DNA of 64,000 bases, from assembly GCF_029784165.1 (NCBI RefSeq), contig NC_073696.1:264832760-264896759 (forward strand), written 5' to 3'. The translations under genes and the position numbers were made by a program. The stretch comes from Wyeomyia smithii (taxonomy: Eukaryota; Arthropoda; Insecta; Diptera; Culicidae). Positions 13,006 to 25,064 of this stretch are shown in pieces. How positions within the stretch are numbered: position 1 is the stretch's first letter; every line of letters begins with the position of its first letter. The notes below the pieces were generated by a model. The model saw only the letters and a program-made list of their open reading frames with translations. It was not told the origin of the DNA and searched no databases.

Positions 13006-13356
13006 ATGAAGAAAGAGGTTCGTAGGAAGAAGGTTGCAGGAAAACGTCGTCATATGCTGAATACTGCGGGTAAGTTTGTTTTCTAATTTCAACGTAAAAT
13101 GACGTTATTATAAAACTAATTCCCTATACAACGGGAACATAATTTACAGAAGAAAATCTACAAAACGAAGAAAATACCAAAGGAATTTATCAAAGTGGTA
13201 TGCAATTTCCTCGTCGAAATCAATAAAATATTTGCTCTATTTGTGACCGTTATTCCAGCCGTTTGCAAGCTTATCCCCCGCACGGCATATCGTGACGATG
13301 GTGGTGAAATTGTTTCTGAAAAAGTTGTATCAGCAGTACATACTTGCAGAAGGTAG
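13006..13356 (+). CDS. Possible small three-exon gene, function unknown
   Basis: Not recognised. Three short exons, 13006-13069, 13150-13197 and 13259-13356, have good splice ends (GG|GTAAGT, TTTACAG, GTG|GTATGC, TATTCCAG). They join in one frame of 69 codons ending in TAG at 13354. An in-frame stop lies upstream at 12976, and AATAAA follows at 13437. The predicted product starts very basic (MKKEVRRKKVAGKRRH), then a short acidic linker, then a mixed C-terminus with PRTAYRDDGGEIVSEK. A second phase across exons 2 and 3 is also open, so the frame is uncertain. It could be a real small nuclear-type protein, part of a gene with more exons upstream, or chance. Confidence 0.3.
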
Positions 13357-13589
13357 GCTATAACCAGAATAGTTGGATATAACATTTATTTTCATTAATT
13401 ATTTTATTATACAATTATATTCATCTGATAAGTCTTAATAAATTAAAACTAAAACGTCAGTGTCTTCGGAAAGTATCCAGGAGTCGCTAACGAAACGTAT
13501 TGATTGGCATGTCAAAGTCAAACATCTCATATACACACATCATTGAAACGGTGGCAAATAACACGAATTGGATCATGAAATCTATATAG

Positions 13590-14048
13590 TCAATTCCGAA
13601 GATCCAAGTACAGTGTTAATTTGGCTGGACAGTCGTTCGATGGCAGGTTCAGCGGACCTCGCCATGGGAGATAACGAAGAGCATAGCGTACGGCTTTTCT
13701 CTGTATTATTTTCATTCTATTGGACCAGTTTGCATGGTATGGGCTCCATATCACAAATTTAGATTTAGGGATCGATCGCACTAAAGCACAGTTAAGTGCT
13801 TTAAATCTTAACGGGTTACGAAATTCATCGGCAATCCTAAATATGAATCCCAATTGTCGGTTAGCCTTGGCGATAAGGTTGTTATAGTGGTTCTTGAATG
13901 TCAACTCGCTATCCAAGTATACTCCAAGAAAACAGACAAGTATACTCCAGTGCATAGACAAGTTGAAGAGCATCACGATTGAAGTATAAAGAACTTCTGT
14001 AATCGCTTCGGAACCGCAAACAGAATGCCGTCTGGCATAACAGCACAT
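13590..14048 (-). pseudogene. LINE ORF2 C-terminal fragment (Jockey-like)
   Basis: Open frame on the minus strand with the post-RT segment of a LINE: LGVYLDSELTFKNHYNNLI, then KANRQLGFIFRIADEF, and near the end IQRKAVRYALRYLPW. The same module is intact in the CR1-like element here as LGVILDSKLTF...KANSMLGFIKR, which supports the call. The RT core is absent. Confidence 0.65.
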
Positions 14049-14129
14049 GAAGATTGGTTGTAAAATCCGAAAAGTAACGCTAGCGCTTGATGTTCAAAGC
14101 GAGATAGTACCATCCCTATCGAATCAATG

Positions 14130-14290
14130 TGCTTTTAAATCAGCTGAGAGTCGGACTTTCGGTCAGGGGGTATATAAACAACAGGGATGTTGCGGATGTG
14201 ATGCGAATGTGGATGCGGATATGTGATTACGGATGTCAATTTTCATGCGGATGTTCCGCATTTGTGGATGCGGATGCGGATATCCGTAAA
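14130..14290. repeat. Degenerate GCGGAT/GGATGC tandem tract
   Basis: Imperfect iterations of GCGGATGT, GGATGCGGAT and GGATATCCG over about 150 bp. A related GGATATCCG-rich tract lies at 39200-39260, so this is probably a dispersed short-period repeat rather than a coding sequence, although it stays open in one frame. Confidence 0.45.
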
Positions 14291-14519
14291 ATCCCTAATA
14301 AACAACACCCACACTTATGTCACTACTTGTCGTTTCAACCATCACCCATAACTGTTTAATAGTGTTGAAAACAGGTGGAGGGTCCATACGACAATTTAGT
14401 TTCACTGAGACAGCTGTTGCGATGCCTCCACCGAGCGTCTGCTGGCTGTTTAGATGAGAATGATCATTTCGGAAAACGGTAGATTCCTAAAAAGTTGCGT
14501 TGACAAAAAAGGTCGTCGA

Positions 14520-14830
14520 GCTATGTTTCGGTGAGTACAGTTAAATCGTAGTCCTGCACATTGATTGTGGTAATAGATCCGCAAACCGGGTACACGAAAA
14601 CGGATTCGTGAGTAAGCAGACTGCAAAGTGACAAATCATGAGGTACCGAAAGCTCAGATACACAATTATACATGCCTGACAATGCAGGTTGGAAGACCCC
14701 GTCTCTGTCTCCGAACACAAGACTTGGACAGTGACGAAGACGAAAATCAGCAGGTAGTGCGATTGAGTCGGAGAGATCAGGGGCTTTCATAATGCCTGTG
14801 AATGGGTGTCCTAAGTCCAATAAGTTGATA
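14520..14830 (-). pseudogene. Probable LINE endonuclease start fragment
   Basis: A minus-strand frame ends in a motif resembling the beginning of APE endonuclease domains (TTINVQDYDLTVLTET, compare ITETF in the Juan-like copy). The flanking sequence is not recognisable. It may come from the same dead element as 13590-14048, since both are on the minus strand. Confidence 0.35.
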
Positions 14831-16050
14831 AGAGCATTTGAAGACTTTTTAACCGTGTTAGAAAGGCATAAGTTTCCATCGTCCTGGTCACAGTGGGTTC
14901 ACTCAAGAATGAACTGCGGCTGAGTGCGTGTGAATTCCCGGTTGCTTTCATTCCGTCATTGGATTTTTTTAATGAATTCACAAAATAGTACATCTTCTGG
15001 TCATGAGCAAAACAATTAAGCTTGCTGTTTCAGGGCAGGAGAGACACTGATTTTGTAAGATACAAGTGTCAAGATTCTCAAGTCTCTCGTAGTGAAAGCT
15101 TTGCGCAGTGGCGATATCGTAGCCAATGAGGTAAAAACATTGCTTGCCCAATAGCAAACATTTTTTTGTGAGCGCGATTTTTGAATCCACAGCATTTTGG
15201 GCTGAAGGGGAAATATGTATCCCGAAAGCTGCAGCGAACTGGTTCTAGATCATTGACAATTAGCTCCACACAGCTTCGAATTCGTTGCTGCTATTGTCTA
15301 TTGTGATAACGAAATGAACAGTATACAGCTGGTGACAGCACGGGAAGACGATATAAATCTTGCAAAAAAATAACACACGTCTCTAAATGCATTATTTCCA
15401 ATGTCTGTTAGAATGCGGCAGTCGAGAGAATGCGTAGTACAAAAATTTTAATTGAAACAGTAAAATTTGCACCATTTGCATTGAAGAGCCAAGTTGAAAC
15501 CACCTGTGGGAGACTGAGAAAATCAGGTTTCCATGAAAATACGTACTTTGGTGAATTTAAACTCGTTTTTCTCAAAATATTTGCATGCTAAAATGAATAT
15601 TTCATCGCGTATTGATTCAGGAGACCTTACTTCAAAAATGTAGAGCTTAAAATTTGAAGAACGATTTTCTTATTTGATTTTTTATGAAAATACGTACTTT
15701 TGTGATTTTGTACTGAAATAATTTTAAAACTCCAAAATTCACTCTTACATACCATATTTCATCCACCTGACATGATTTGATACATGGAGCAATTGATACG
15801 TATCAAAATTACCAGTGTTTGCTCAATCTGTTTGAAAAATTAGAAAAAAACACAGACTTATTTGCGTCTCACAAAAACGGGGAGTGGTCCAGAGGGGTGG
15901 CACTTTCACCAAAACTTAGAGCAACTATTTCCCTTGAATAAAAGTTCAAGTTTTCCCAAATCGGCCGTTCCAGTGCTGGGAACGAGCATTTTCAAAAAAA
16001 AAGTTCCATCCCGGGTCTTTACGGGTTAAAAGATTCCATCGATTCCAGAT
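14830..16050. other. No gene recognised
   Basis: AT-rich sequence with short frames only. At 15530-15720 a phrase (ATGAAAATACGTACTTTxGTGA) occurs twice about 140 bp apart, suggesting an old local duplication or repeat. Nothing else can be supported. Confidence 0.4.
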
Positions 16051-17300
16051 TTCAGTCACCTCGTACACCAGCAAATCGTGCATCTTCTTTCACCGCGCAC
16101 ATCCACCGAGTGCGAGGACTACAAGGAGCCAACGGTCTCTCCCTAGCTTTATGTTGAATACAGTTTAGGTGGCCTCCTCGTCAGGCATTCTGGCTACATG
16201 TCCAGCCCACTGGAGCCTACCACGCTGTATTACCTTCACTGTAGCATGTTTGTATACCTGGTACAGCTCGTGATTCATGCGTCAGCGCCACATGGAAGAG
16301 TCCACCGCCACGTATCGACCGCAGTACTTCACGCTCAAGTCCGTGGAAGGTCCTGTTCGTAGCTGCAACTTGTTGTTTCTATCTTCTTGGCTCATATTGT
16401 TGTTACATGTCATAAGCGTACCAAGATAAACGAATTCATCAACCACTCCAGCACTGGAACACTCACGCTCTCTGCCAGCTACCATGTAATTTGTTTAGGC
16501 AGATTTAATCGCCACTCCCCTCCTCTACGGCCCTACGGTCGATACTGATGATATCAATGCCATCCGCAAAACCCAGGAGCATGTGAGATTTTGTGATGAT
16601 CGTACCGTTTGCACGTTTCTCTTAGCACTGCTCCTTCAAGAGCGATGTTAATTGTAGGTTGGAGAGCGCACGGAGAGTCGATCATGTGGCTTCAGTCTAT
16701 CCTAATGTTAATTAGTTTCGTCGGGAAACCGTGTTCCAGCATGATTTGCCACAGCTCGTTTCTTTTCACCGAGTCGTATACCGCCTTAAAATCCACAAAC
16801 AGATAGTGTGTCCGCAAGTTATACTCCCGGAACTTATCGAGGATCTGTCGCAGGATGAAATTTTGATCCGTCGTGGAACGCCCCAATCGAAAACCTGCCT
16901 GGTATTCGCCGACGAAGGATTGCGTTAACGGTTTCAACCTTAAGAACAGGATACGGGAGAGCACTTTGTATGCGTAGTTGGGCAACGTAATGTGCAACAA
17001 AACAGTCGATAACCCTTCTTGTAGATTGGGTATATGAGGACTTCCAACTAGTCGGTAATTGTTCATCCACTCAGATCGTCAGTATGATCTGGTGGAGCAC
17101 ATAGTACAGTCCCTCGCTCCCCGGCTCAAGAAGCTCAGCCGGGATACCGTCCTTCTCAGCGGCCTTGCTGTTTTTCAGCCCACTAAACACCTCTTTCAAC
17201 TCCACTTGTGTTGGTGGCTCCACAGCTTGTTCGTCATTCATAATCGTCATCCTGTTCTTGTTTTGCTCCCCCTGCTCTTCCCATATATTCACCTTCATCT
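16050..17300 (-). pseudogene. Old LINE, partial ORF2 (GLKQGDALS-type family)
   Basis: Minus-strand pieces in the expected order: DGIPAELLEPGSEGLYYVLH (about 17150-17090), AYKVLSRILFLRLKPL (about 16970), FVGEYQAGFRLGRSTTDQNF (about 16920-16860), FREYNLRTHYLFVDFKAVYD (about 16830-16780), ELWQIMLEHGFPTKLI (about 16750-16705), and the downstream MVAGRE...FVYLGTLMTCNNN block (16485-16380). The FADD box is lost in a gap near 16700-16500, where a GFADGIDIIS-like trace is visible. The best preserved copy of the family whose scraps fill the REV3 intron; clearly inactive. Confidence 0.75.
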
Positions 17301-17489
17301 AATAGCGCCTGTGTTCCTTCCACCTGGCTGCAACTGTCGATTTATCCGTAAGCAGGTAGTCGTCCTTGTCACATGACCGGCACAGGGAAATTCCTGCTTT
17401 TATTCTGTTGACTGATCTATAGAAGCTACCCAGGAAACCAATAAGCACTTGAATATGCAGTTTTTCTGCCTTATTTTTGCATTTCATAT

Positions 17490-18650
17490 GCTTTCTGCTT
17501 TACATTAGTAGTTTGAATGCTTAGCTGTTGTATAACAGTATACGCAAAGCCATTGTATTGCTCGTCGTCATTGTACGAAAAATGCTTGTTCTAAACCAAT
17601 ACAAAACAGCTATATGTCAGCATCTCAAGTGCATCATTGAGAAAGTAAGTTAGGTATTTGTAAAGCTGACATCAGACGGTGATCATTATTGTTAATTGTT
17701 TGAAAATTGAAATTTATCAAACAAATGGAAAATTTTTGTGAATAGTGTTACTTACGAGCGAAACATGAAAAAATACGTTGCTAGAGATCTATCCAAAAAT
17801 CTACAAAAAATCTTATTCAAGAGTTCGTTTTATTTTGTTTGTCTTAAATAACGGGGGAAGTGTAAGTTCCAGACGCTTCAGTGTTCACCAACGAGGGCGG
17901 CAATGGCCGCGGAATTGTCACGGTTGTTCGCGGCAAAGGTGGTGGATATCGCGTGCAGCCGATTACAGATTAGAGGCGAAAGGTGGTGGAAGCAGCGGAA
18001 GAAAAGGGGTCCCGAAAGAGAGAAGAGAAGGTTAGATAGAATTTAAGAAAGTGGGAGGCAAGAGAAAAGGAATTAGAGAATAAAAAATTGTAATAAGCCA
18101 AATACGTCTTTACATCGGCAATACAAGTATTTCCCAGTTAACCAGCGAAAACTAGGGATAAGCGTGCCGACCCTGAGGCATTGTTCAGGGAGTCTCACCA
18201 ACGCTCACAGTTGGGACTACCGGTAACTTACACTATTTTATAGAGAAATCGTGAAATTGCAATAGCAAAATATAAACAAGATGGCTTCAGGGAACCCGTA
18301 GGACAATAAAGACATTGATTGTAACGGGAAAACACGCAGCTAGTCAGAAAAGTCTTACTGTGTTGAGAAAGAACATTGGTTTGTGATGTGTACTAAGAGT
18401 AGTGATGTGATGCCGTTTCGACTTCTTGAAGTTAATTCGTTCAGTTAACTCCGATAACGAATGTGACCTTATCAAATTAAATAGAAAGCTATCAGTGGTT
18501 GCTGTTTGATTTCGTTCGGTTATAATCGACCTGGAATGCATTTTTAGGAAAATACTTCAAAAGATTCAGAAAGAAATTCTATGAATACCAAATATTCAAC
18601 AGCGAGAATGGCGAAAGAAAACAAATTTTCATCCACCCTAATTCCCAAAA
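17490..18650. other. No gene recognised upstream of the first galectin
   Basis: Mostly AT-rich with one G-rich patch (17870-18060). That patch has an open stretch (VTVVRGKGGGYRVQPITD) ending in a stop, without a start or recognisable family. It may hold the promoter or 5' UTR of the galectin at 18807; no decisive element is visible. Confidence 0.35.
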
Positions 18651-18806
18651 CTCGTGCTCAAGCAGGTACTAAAATTACCACCAGTAGAGAGAACGCGCTT
18701 GGCTCTGAATAAAAGGCAAAGAGCGATGGCATATCAGCATGCATACACTAATCTTCGGTCGACAGCGGACAGCCAGAAGTATTTCGGCGATCGTGTGCGC
18801 AACAAC

Positions 18807-19389
18807 ATGCCTAACGCGAACGAAACATTTTTGGAAAAGTGCATTTTCTCTCTGCGATTACCAAGAGAACCGGCCGCGGGGGACGAGATCGCTCTGAAGT
18901 TAACAATGAAGGAGAACGCGAAAAGGTAAAATTTTGTTTATGTAAACATAAGTGGCAAAAATAATGCACTAAATGACTCACACAAAAAGATTCTCACTGA
19001 ACCTCTGCCTGGCGCGATCGGACGACGAATGCCACCCGCAAACCGAGCCGGAACAAATCGCCTATCACCTTGGGTGGAAATTCCCCGATGCTGATGGTGA
19101 CGACGACGGCAAGCGCTGTGAGATGATACAGTGCAGCAAGAATTGCACCTGGAACGAGCCGCTTGTTGTGGGTGACGATTGGATCGGCAGCCAGCAGGTC
19201 ACCGTTATCGTGAGGTTTCACACGGAAATGATGAAAGTGTTTATCGAGGATACCCAACATCCGCCGGACTACGAGTACGAGCATCAGTTTCCGATAGAGG
19301 AGATCAGGTCTTTCGAGCTGTGGGATGATGTTGAACGGGTGGAAGAGCTGACGCTCCGGTTTGGTGGGGGCTACAAGAATGGTCACTAA
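18807..19389 (+). CDS. Galectin-fold protein 1 (degenerate sugar site)
   Basis: Two exons, 18807-18925 and 18990-19389, joined by a 64 bp intron through codon AG|A; 172 residues. The start MPNANETFLEK was chosen by matching the other two galectins here; the frame stays open up to ATGs at 18654 and 18726, so an N-terminal extension is possible. Galectin signs: GDEIALKLTMKENAKRFSLN (strands S1-S3), IAYHLGW, TWNEPL, VTVIVRFHTEMMKVFIED and a closing ELWDDVERVEELTLRF. Canonical contacts HxNxR, VxN and WxxExR are mostly lost: H is followed by LGW, VxN is IQC. The role is probably binding to something other than plain beta-galactosides, or none. Typical galectins are cytosolic and leave by a non-classical route; no signal peptide at this start. 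AATAAA at 19631. Confidence 0.8.
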
Positions 19390-19636
19390 AAGTAGTTGTT
19401 ATTTCTGAAATTGACACTTCGCACTTCGTCGCTTACGGCTCTAATGGCTATACGTGTGGCGATGGTGCGTCATATTTTCGATCACCTTCCAAAATCAATC
19501 AGATCAGACAGTTTTGCTGATGTGCGAGGTGTGTTACGTTTTAGGTTGAACCAATTTATTTCAATTTGTGTTATTGAATCAATGCACCGTAAAAATTAGG
19601 TTAACAATTTATTTATGTACGAAACCTCTGAATAAA

Positions 19637-20107
19637 ATTATTTATGCTTTACCAATTATTCAGAATCGTTTTTGTAAAATTCCGGAAAATTGGACCTGAT
19701 TAAGTGAATACTTGAATCTTCTAAATACATACCAAACAACAGTTTGTTTTTTTTTTTTGATTTTGTTTGTATACCCGGCATAACTAATTAGAACTTAATA
19801 GTCAGCAAGATTCTAAATTACCTTGGTTTGTTAAAAACATTTTTTTATCGTCATCGTAAATCATTAGTCTTTTACCAAAATGAGCGCGTTCACATGAATC
19901 TTGCCGTAGGTTAATCAACAGCTCTAGGTAGAGCAAAAAATCGAATACTGTGGATCATGCTAATGTAATTTATACCAAATTGGAATCTCTACATACGAAC
20001 CTCAACTATGCAGAACCATAAATTTGTCGTTACGCTCTGTTAAGGCATTCTAAGTTGTAAAAAATAGTTTGACTATCAACATTATCAACAGCTCAACCCT
20101 AAACAAT
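19637..20107. other. AT-rich intergenic sequence, no gene
   Basis: Between the first galectin's poly(A) signal and the Juan-like insertion. A T-rich run at about 19747 and no frame of interest. The insertion target sequence lies at its right edge. Confidence 0.4.
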
Positions 20108-20301
20108 AAGTCGAAAGTCACGCAGTGCGTCTTGAACTGTCCTACAGATCAGACCTATAGCTTCAAAGTTTGTGTTTTGTCAGTGTGTCTTTTAAAGACT
20201 ACCTGAAAGTTATTTCCCATCAGTCTTTCTCAAGACTATCTATTTCTTTCTCAATACTTGCAATTTGATATTATTTTTGAACTTTTTTCGTATCACCTGA
20301 A

Positions 20302-21552
20302 ATGGCTGGACGGAAAAAGAAACCTCGCATCGCTGCGGGGAGGAAAAGAGAGGCATCTCTTTCTGACACTTCGAGTGTCTGTAGTGACAATCCTTTTGAT
20401 ATTTTGCCTGAGCAAGAAGCTGGTGAAATGGAAGTTACCAATAATGAAACTATACAAAATATAAAATCTTTAAAAAAGGAGAAAGTTCCACCTATTGTGG
20501 TAACTATTTCTTCTGAATTTAATATATTCAAAAAGGAACTTTCAACGTTTGTTTCTGACGTCAAAGTTACCTATCAAATTGGCCGTAGAGGTGAATGCCG
20601 CTTATTAGCCGACTCAGTAAAGGGTCGTGATCGTCTTGTTCAGTATTTAACTGACAAGATGTACAAATTTTTTACATATGACACCAAGAACGCCAAGCCG
20701 TTCAAGGTTGTCTTGAAAGGTCTCACCAACGATCAAACCGTTGATGAGATCAAACTTACTTTAACAGAATTACTTGGCATAGCCCCTACCCAAGTAATTC
20801 TAATGAAACAAAAATCACGAGGCGAAAACAGTCAGAGAACTGGAATTTCCCTTGTTAATTATTTAATTCATTTTAACCGCAATGAGGTTAACAACTTAAA
20901 ATTTTTTGAAAAAGCACATGCTTTGTATAATATGCGTGTAAAGTGGGAAATTTATAGGAAGTATGGCGGAGGTGAAAAGCATATCACCCAATGCCGTACT
21001 TGCCAACGTTATGGCCATGGTTCCAAATTCTGTAACATGGACCAAAAATGTCTTAATTAAGGAGACTCTTCTCACAAAAAGGACACATGTCCTGTGAAAG
21101 AGAGTAAAAATTTTCGCTGTGCGAATTGTAACGGCAACCATATGTCAAATTTTTATCAATGCCCAGTCCGTTTAGCAATTGTTAAGGCAAGGCAAGGTAA
21201 ACAAAATTCAATTTCTCAATTAAAACCAACTTCAAAACAAAATTCTCCAAGCGTACCAGTGACGCATAGTTTACCTACTCCTTTGCATACCCGTTTAACT
21301 TATGCACAGGTTACAGGTAGTTCGAACATTATACCGCCTAGTGTTGGTAGTTCGAAAATGACCGTTAATATGGGTAAGCAAAACACGCTAGAAAATAATT
21401 GTACACCTATCACTCCAGCTAATATTGCTACCGAAAATATTTTCTCTAATGTCAACTGCCTGGGGCCTATTACGGCAGGGAAAACTTTCTTTTTTGCAAC
21501 AGGCAATGTTCGATCTTATGAACGCCATGTTGCAGGCAAAATCAATGTTTGA
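20302..21552 (+). pseudogene. Juan-like ORF1 (gag-like nucleic-acid binding), one internal stop
   Basis: Basic N-terminus (MAGRKKKPRIAAGRK), an RNA-binding-type central domain, then Cys/His knuckles CRTCQRYGHGSKFC (CX2CX4HX4C), and after the stop two more Cys-rich blocks beginning near 21088 and 21118 (CANCNGNHMSNFYQC). The TAA at 21058 lies in the middle of the knuckle array where a Cys codon would be expected. The same frame continues to 21552. ORF1 products coat the LINE RNA. Confidence 0.8.
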
Positions 21553-21611
21553 AGCCATTCAAATAGGCACAAATTTTACTATTAAAATTGTTTCTAATTT
21601 AAAATTTAGCA

Positions 21612-24271
21612 ATGATTTTAAATAAAACAATTAAAATATTAAATTGGAATGCTCGCTCATTGAAGGCCAATGAGAATGAGCTTTTTAATTTTTTAACAGT
21701 AAATAATGTGCATATTGCAATTATTACTGAAACATTTTTGAAACCTAACATAAAATTAAAATATGATCCCAATTACGTGGTTCATAGATATGATAGGATT
21801 CAGGGTTCCGGCGGTGGAGTTGCAATTGTTATTCATCGCCGAATCAAACATCGTGCTCTTCCCCATCTTGAGACGAAAGTTATTGAAACTTTGGGAATTG
21901 AAGTTCAAACTGAACTTGGGATTTTATTTATTGCCGCAGCATATTTACCATTTCAATGCACACGCGAGCTCAAAAATTATTTTAAAGGTGATTTACAAAA
22001 ACTCACCAGAGATCGTTCGAAATTTTTCATAATCGGCGATTTTAACGCTAAACATCGTTCATGGAATAATTCTCAAAATAATTCCAATGGCAAAATTTTA
22101 TTCAATGATTGTTCTTCAGGATACTATTCTATTTTGTTTCCGAATAGTCCTACATGCTTTTCTTCTGTAAGAAACCCTTCAACAATTGATTTGGTGCTAA
22201 CAGATCAAAGTCATGTATGTAGTGATTTGATCACACATGCTGACTTTGATTCTGACCATCTTCCAATAACTTTTTCTTTACCCCATGAATCAGTTTTAAA
22301 CCCTATGAGCTCTGTTTTTATTTATAACAAGGCTAATTGGGAAAGATACAAAACTCATATTGAGAGAAATTTCAATAATGAGTTTGATTTGCAAAACGAA
22401 GTGAATATTGATTCCGCTTTGGAAGCATTAAAATGTGCAATTGTTGATGCCAGGAATTATTCTGTTCCAAAGGCTCAAGTGAAATTTGATTCATCAATAA
22501 TTGACGAAAATCTTCAACTTCTAATTCGTTTGAAAAATGTCCGCAGACGTCAATACCAACGTTCTCGTGACCCTGTTTTTAAAACTATTTATAAAGATTT
22601 ACAGAAAGAGATTAAACATAGATTTACTCTTCTGAGAAATCAAAATTTTGAGACTAAAGTTGAAAAATTGGAACCATATTCAAAACCATTTTGGAAGCTG
22701 TCGAAGATTCTTAAGAAACCTTCAAAGCCTATTCCAGTTTTAAAAGATGGTGAACGTTTTCTTGTATCCAATGAACAAAAGGCTCAAACACTTGCTCAGC
22801 AGTTTGAGAGTGTTCATAACTCAAATTTGAATTTTGTGAGTCCAATTGAAAATGAAGTCACACGTCAATTTGATTTAATTTCTTCCCAGAATTTTCTACC
22901 TGCAGAAATAATTGAAACTAACTTGAATGAGATTAAATCAATTATTAAAAATTTCAAAAATATGAAAGCACCTGGTGACGATGGAATCTTTAATATACTA
23001 ATCAAACATCTCCCTGAGAGCACAATGGAATTTTTAGTGAAAATTTTCAATTGCTGCTTCAAAATTGCATATTTTCCCAAATTATGGAAAAATGCAAAAA
23101 TTACTCCCATTTTAAAACCGGATAAGAACCCAGCTGAAGTTTCAAGTTATCGACCAATCAGTTTGCTTTCTTCAATAAGTAAACTGTTTGAGAGAATTAT
23201 TCTTAACAGAATGATGTCACACATCAACGAAAATTCAATTTTTGCAAATGAACAGTTTGGATTTCGCCATGGGCATTCCACAACTCATCAATTGCTCAGA
23301 GTTACTAATATGATACGAGCTAACAAATCTGAAGGTTATTCCACTGGAGCTGCTCTTTTAGACATAGAAAAAGCATTCGACAGTGTTTGGCATAAAGGTT
23401 TGATTGCGAAATTGCAAACTTTTAATTTTCCAATTTTCCTAATCAAAGTTTTAAAAAATTATCTTACTGATCGAACTTTGCAGGTTGTCTATCAGAATTC
23501 AAAATCTGATAGATTTCCTGTCAGAGCAGGTGTACCTCAAGGTTCAGTCTTGGGTCCAGTCCTGTACAACATATTCACTTCAGATCATCCTGATTTGCCT
23601 CCAGGATGCACAAAGTCATTGTTCTGCGATGACACAAGCATTTCCGTAAAAGGAAAAAGTCTTCGTGTCATATGCAGTCGATTGCAGAAAAGTTTAGATA
23701 TTTTTTCTTCCTACTTGCAAAAGTGGAAAATCTCTCCCAATGCTTCTAAAACTCAAATGATAATTTTTCCGCATAAGCCTAGGGCTTCTTTCCTCAAGCC
23801 AAACAATAATCACGTTGTCAAGATGAATGGGGTTATTTTAAGTTGGTCCGACAAGGTTAAGTACTTGGGACTAATTTATGATAAAAAACTTATTTTCAAA
23901 GAGCACATTGAGAGTATACAAGCCAAGTGCATCAAATATACGAGATGTTATATCCTCTCATTAACAGGAATACTAAACTTTGTTTAAAGAACAAACTTTT
24001 GATTTACAAACAAATTTTAAGACCAGCAATGCTTTATGCTGTACCGATCTGGTCAAGTTGCTGTTCAACAAGGAAGAAAACGCTCCAAAGGATTCAGAAT
24101 AAAATTCTGAAAATGATTTTGAAGCGTCCTCCTTGGTTTGGTACACTCGAATTACATAGACTTACTGGTGTTGAACCATTAGAAGCTATGTCAAATAAAA
24201 TTATTAACAATTTTCGACAAAAATCGTTGCAATCCTCAATTGCTACGATAAGCTCTCTTTATAGCCAATAA
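21612..24271 (+). pseudogene. Juan-like ORF2 (endonuclease-reverse transcriptase), frameshifted
   Basis: 791 codons open to 23987, then the frame continues in 23927-24271. APE endonuclease: NWNARS, ITETF, GDFNAKHRSWN, TIDLVLT, SDHLPI. RT: APGDDGIFNILIKHLP, YRPISLLSSISKLFE, EQFGFRHGHSTTHQL, LLDIEKAFDSVWHKG, GVPQGSVLGPVLYNIFTSD and the catalytic box FCDD (23622-23633), with Cys where most LINEs have Ala. A single-base indel near 23935-23945 separates the post-RT tail (LYPLINRN...). Apart from that indel no lesion was seen. Confidence 0.85.
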
Positions 24272-24515
24272 GTTAGCAATTAAGTTAGTTGTAAGTTTAC
24301 TTCCCCTTTTCTGACAAGTAGGTTTAAATCCCTACGAATGATAAGTCCTAATTGCGAAAGCAAACAAATCCTAACAATTAAAATTACAAATTTCTAACAG
24401 TGTTGAGAAGTCACCATTTGTGATTGGACACACATACTCAATATTTACTAATATTTATCATAAATACTTAAGCTACTAACAAATCCCACCTTAAAAAAAA
24501 AAAGTCGAAAGTCAC

Positions 24516-25064
24516 ATTCTGACCAGTCATCGCGGATCTTACGGCACACACCTTGTTTTTCAGCGATGGAGAACCATGACGGATATGAAATTAAACGCTC
24601 TACTGTGATTCAGACGAGAGCGTAGCATAAGTTTAACACGTGGCTAAGCATAGCTAAACTTTCACTGGCCTATAAACCGCATTGACGTTTAAAACTGTTA
24701 CCTTGGTCAGTATGCAAATTCCAAACTCTTTACAAAGTTTTTCCTTGAATTTGTAATTCCCACGCAGTGTTTCAGTGGGTGGGCAAATTACATTAAACAT
24801 ACCTTCATGTATGTAAAGCTTGGCTTGAAGTGGAAGCACGCGACTGGGGTCAATTACTTGGACAGCAAGCGTACAAATGAAAGGAAAAAGAATTCTACGA
24901 AAAGCACCTGAGAGCGGGCTTTTTTTCCTCCTTTATTCATATACAACACACGTGGTCCCGCGAGAAACGATTCAGTATCGTGAGAGACGCCTTCGCAGAC
25001 ACACATCGAATCGCGGACGGAGGTGGCGCGCGAATCACTGCAAAGTAATTGAAACAAGATCGCG
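24516..25064 (+). other. Upstream region and likely promoter of galectin 2
   Basis: About 550 bp between the LINE and the galectin 2 ATG. TTCAGTATC at 24971-24979 matches the arthropod initiator (TCAGT), with an AT-rich CATATAC about 34 bp upstream, so transcription may start near 24974, giving a 5' UTR of about 90 bp. No separate gene seen. Confidence 0.4.

Larger units (their letters stand above)
20122..24501 (+). mobile_element. Juan-like (Jockey clade) LINE with target-site duplication
   Basis: A nearly full two-ORF non-LTR retrotransposon ending in a run of A at 24493-24503. The sequence AAGTCGAAAGTCAC occurs immediately before it (20108-20121) and after the A-tail (24502-24515): a 14 bp target-site duplication. 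ORF1 (20302-21552) has an internal stop, and ORF2 (21612 to about 24271) a frameshift near 23940, so the copy is probably inactive although young enough to keep its duplication. It separates galectin 1 from galectin 2. The Juan name is by recognition of the ORF2 sequence style in Aedes; a library comparison would settle it. Confidence 0.85.

Noticed and set aside
13158..13385. Minus-strand frame with a signal-peptide-like start (MLYPTILVIAYLLQ)
   Set aside because: Overlaps the better supported plus-strand exons, no domain, no promoter; looks like a shadow frame.
17870..18035. G-rich frame with GKGGGYRVQPITD
   Set aside because: Short, no start or splice support, no family recognised.
20896..21506. 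Minus-strand frames across the Juan-like ORF1
   Set aside because: Shadows of the Cys-rich ORF1 coding sequence.
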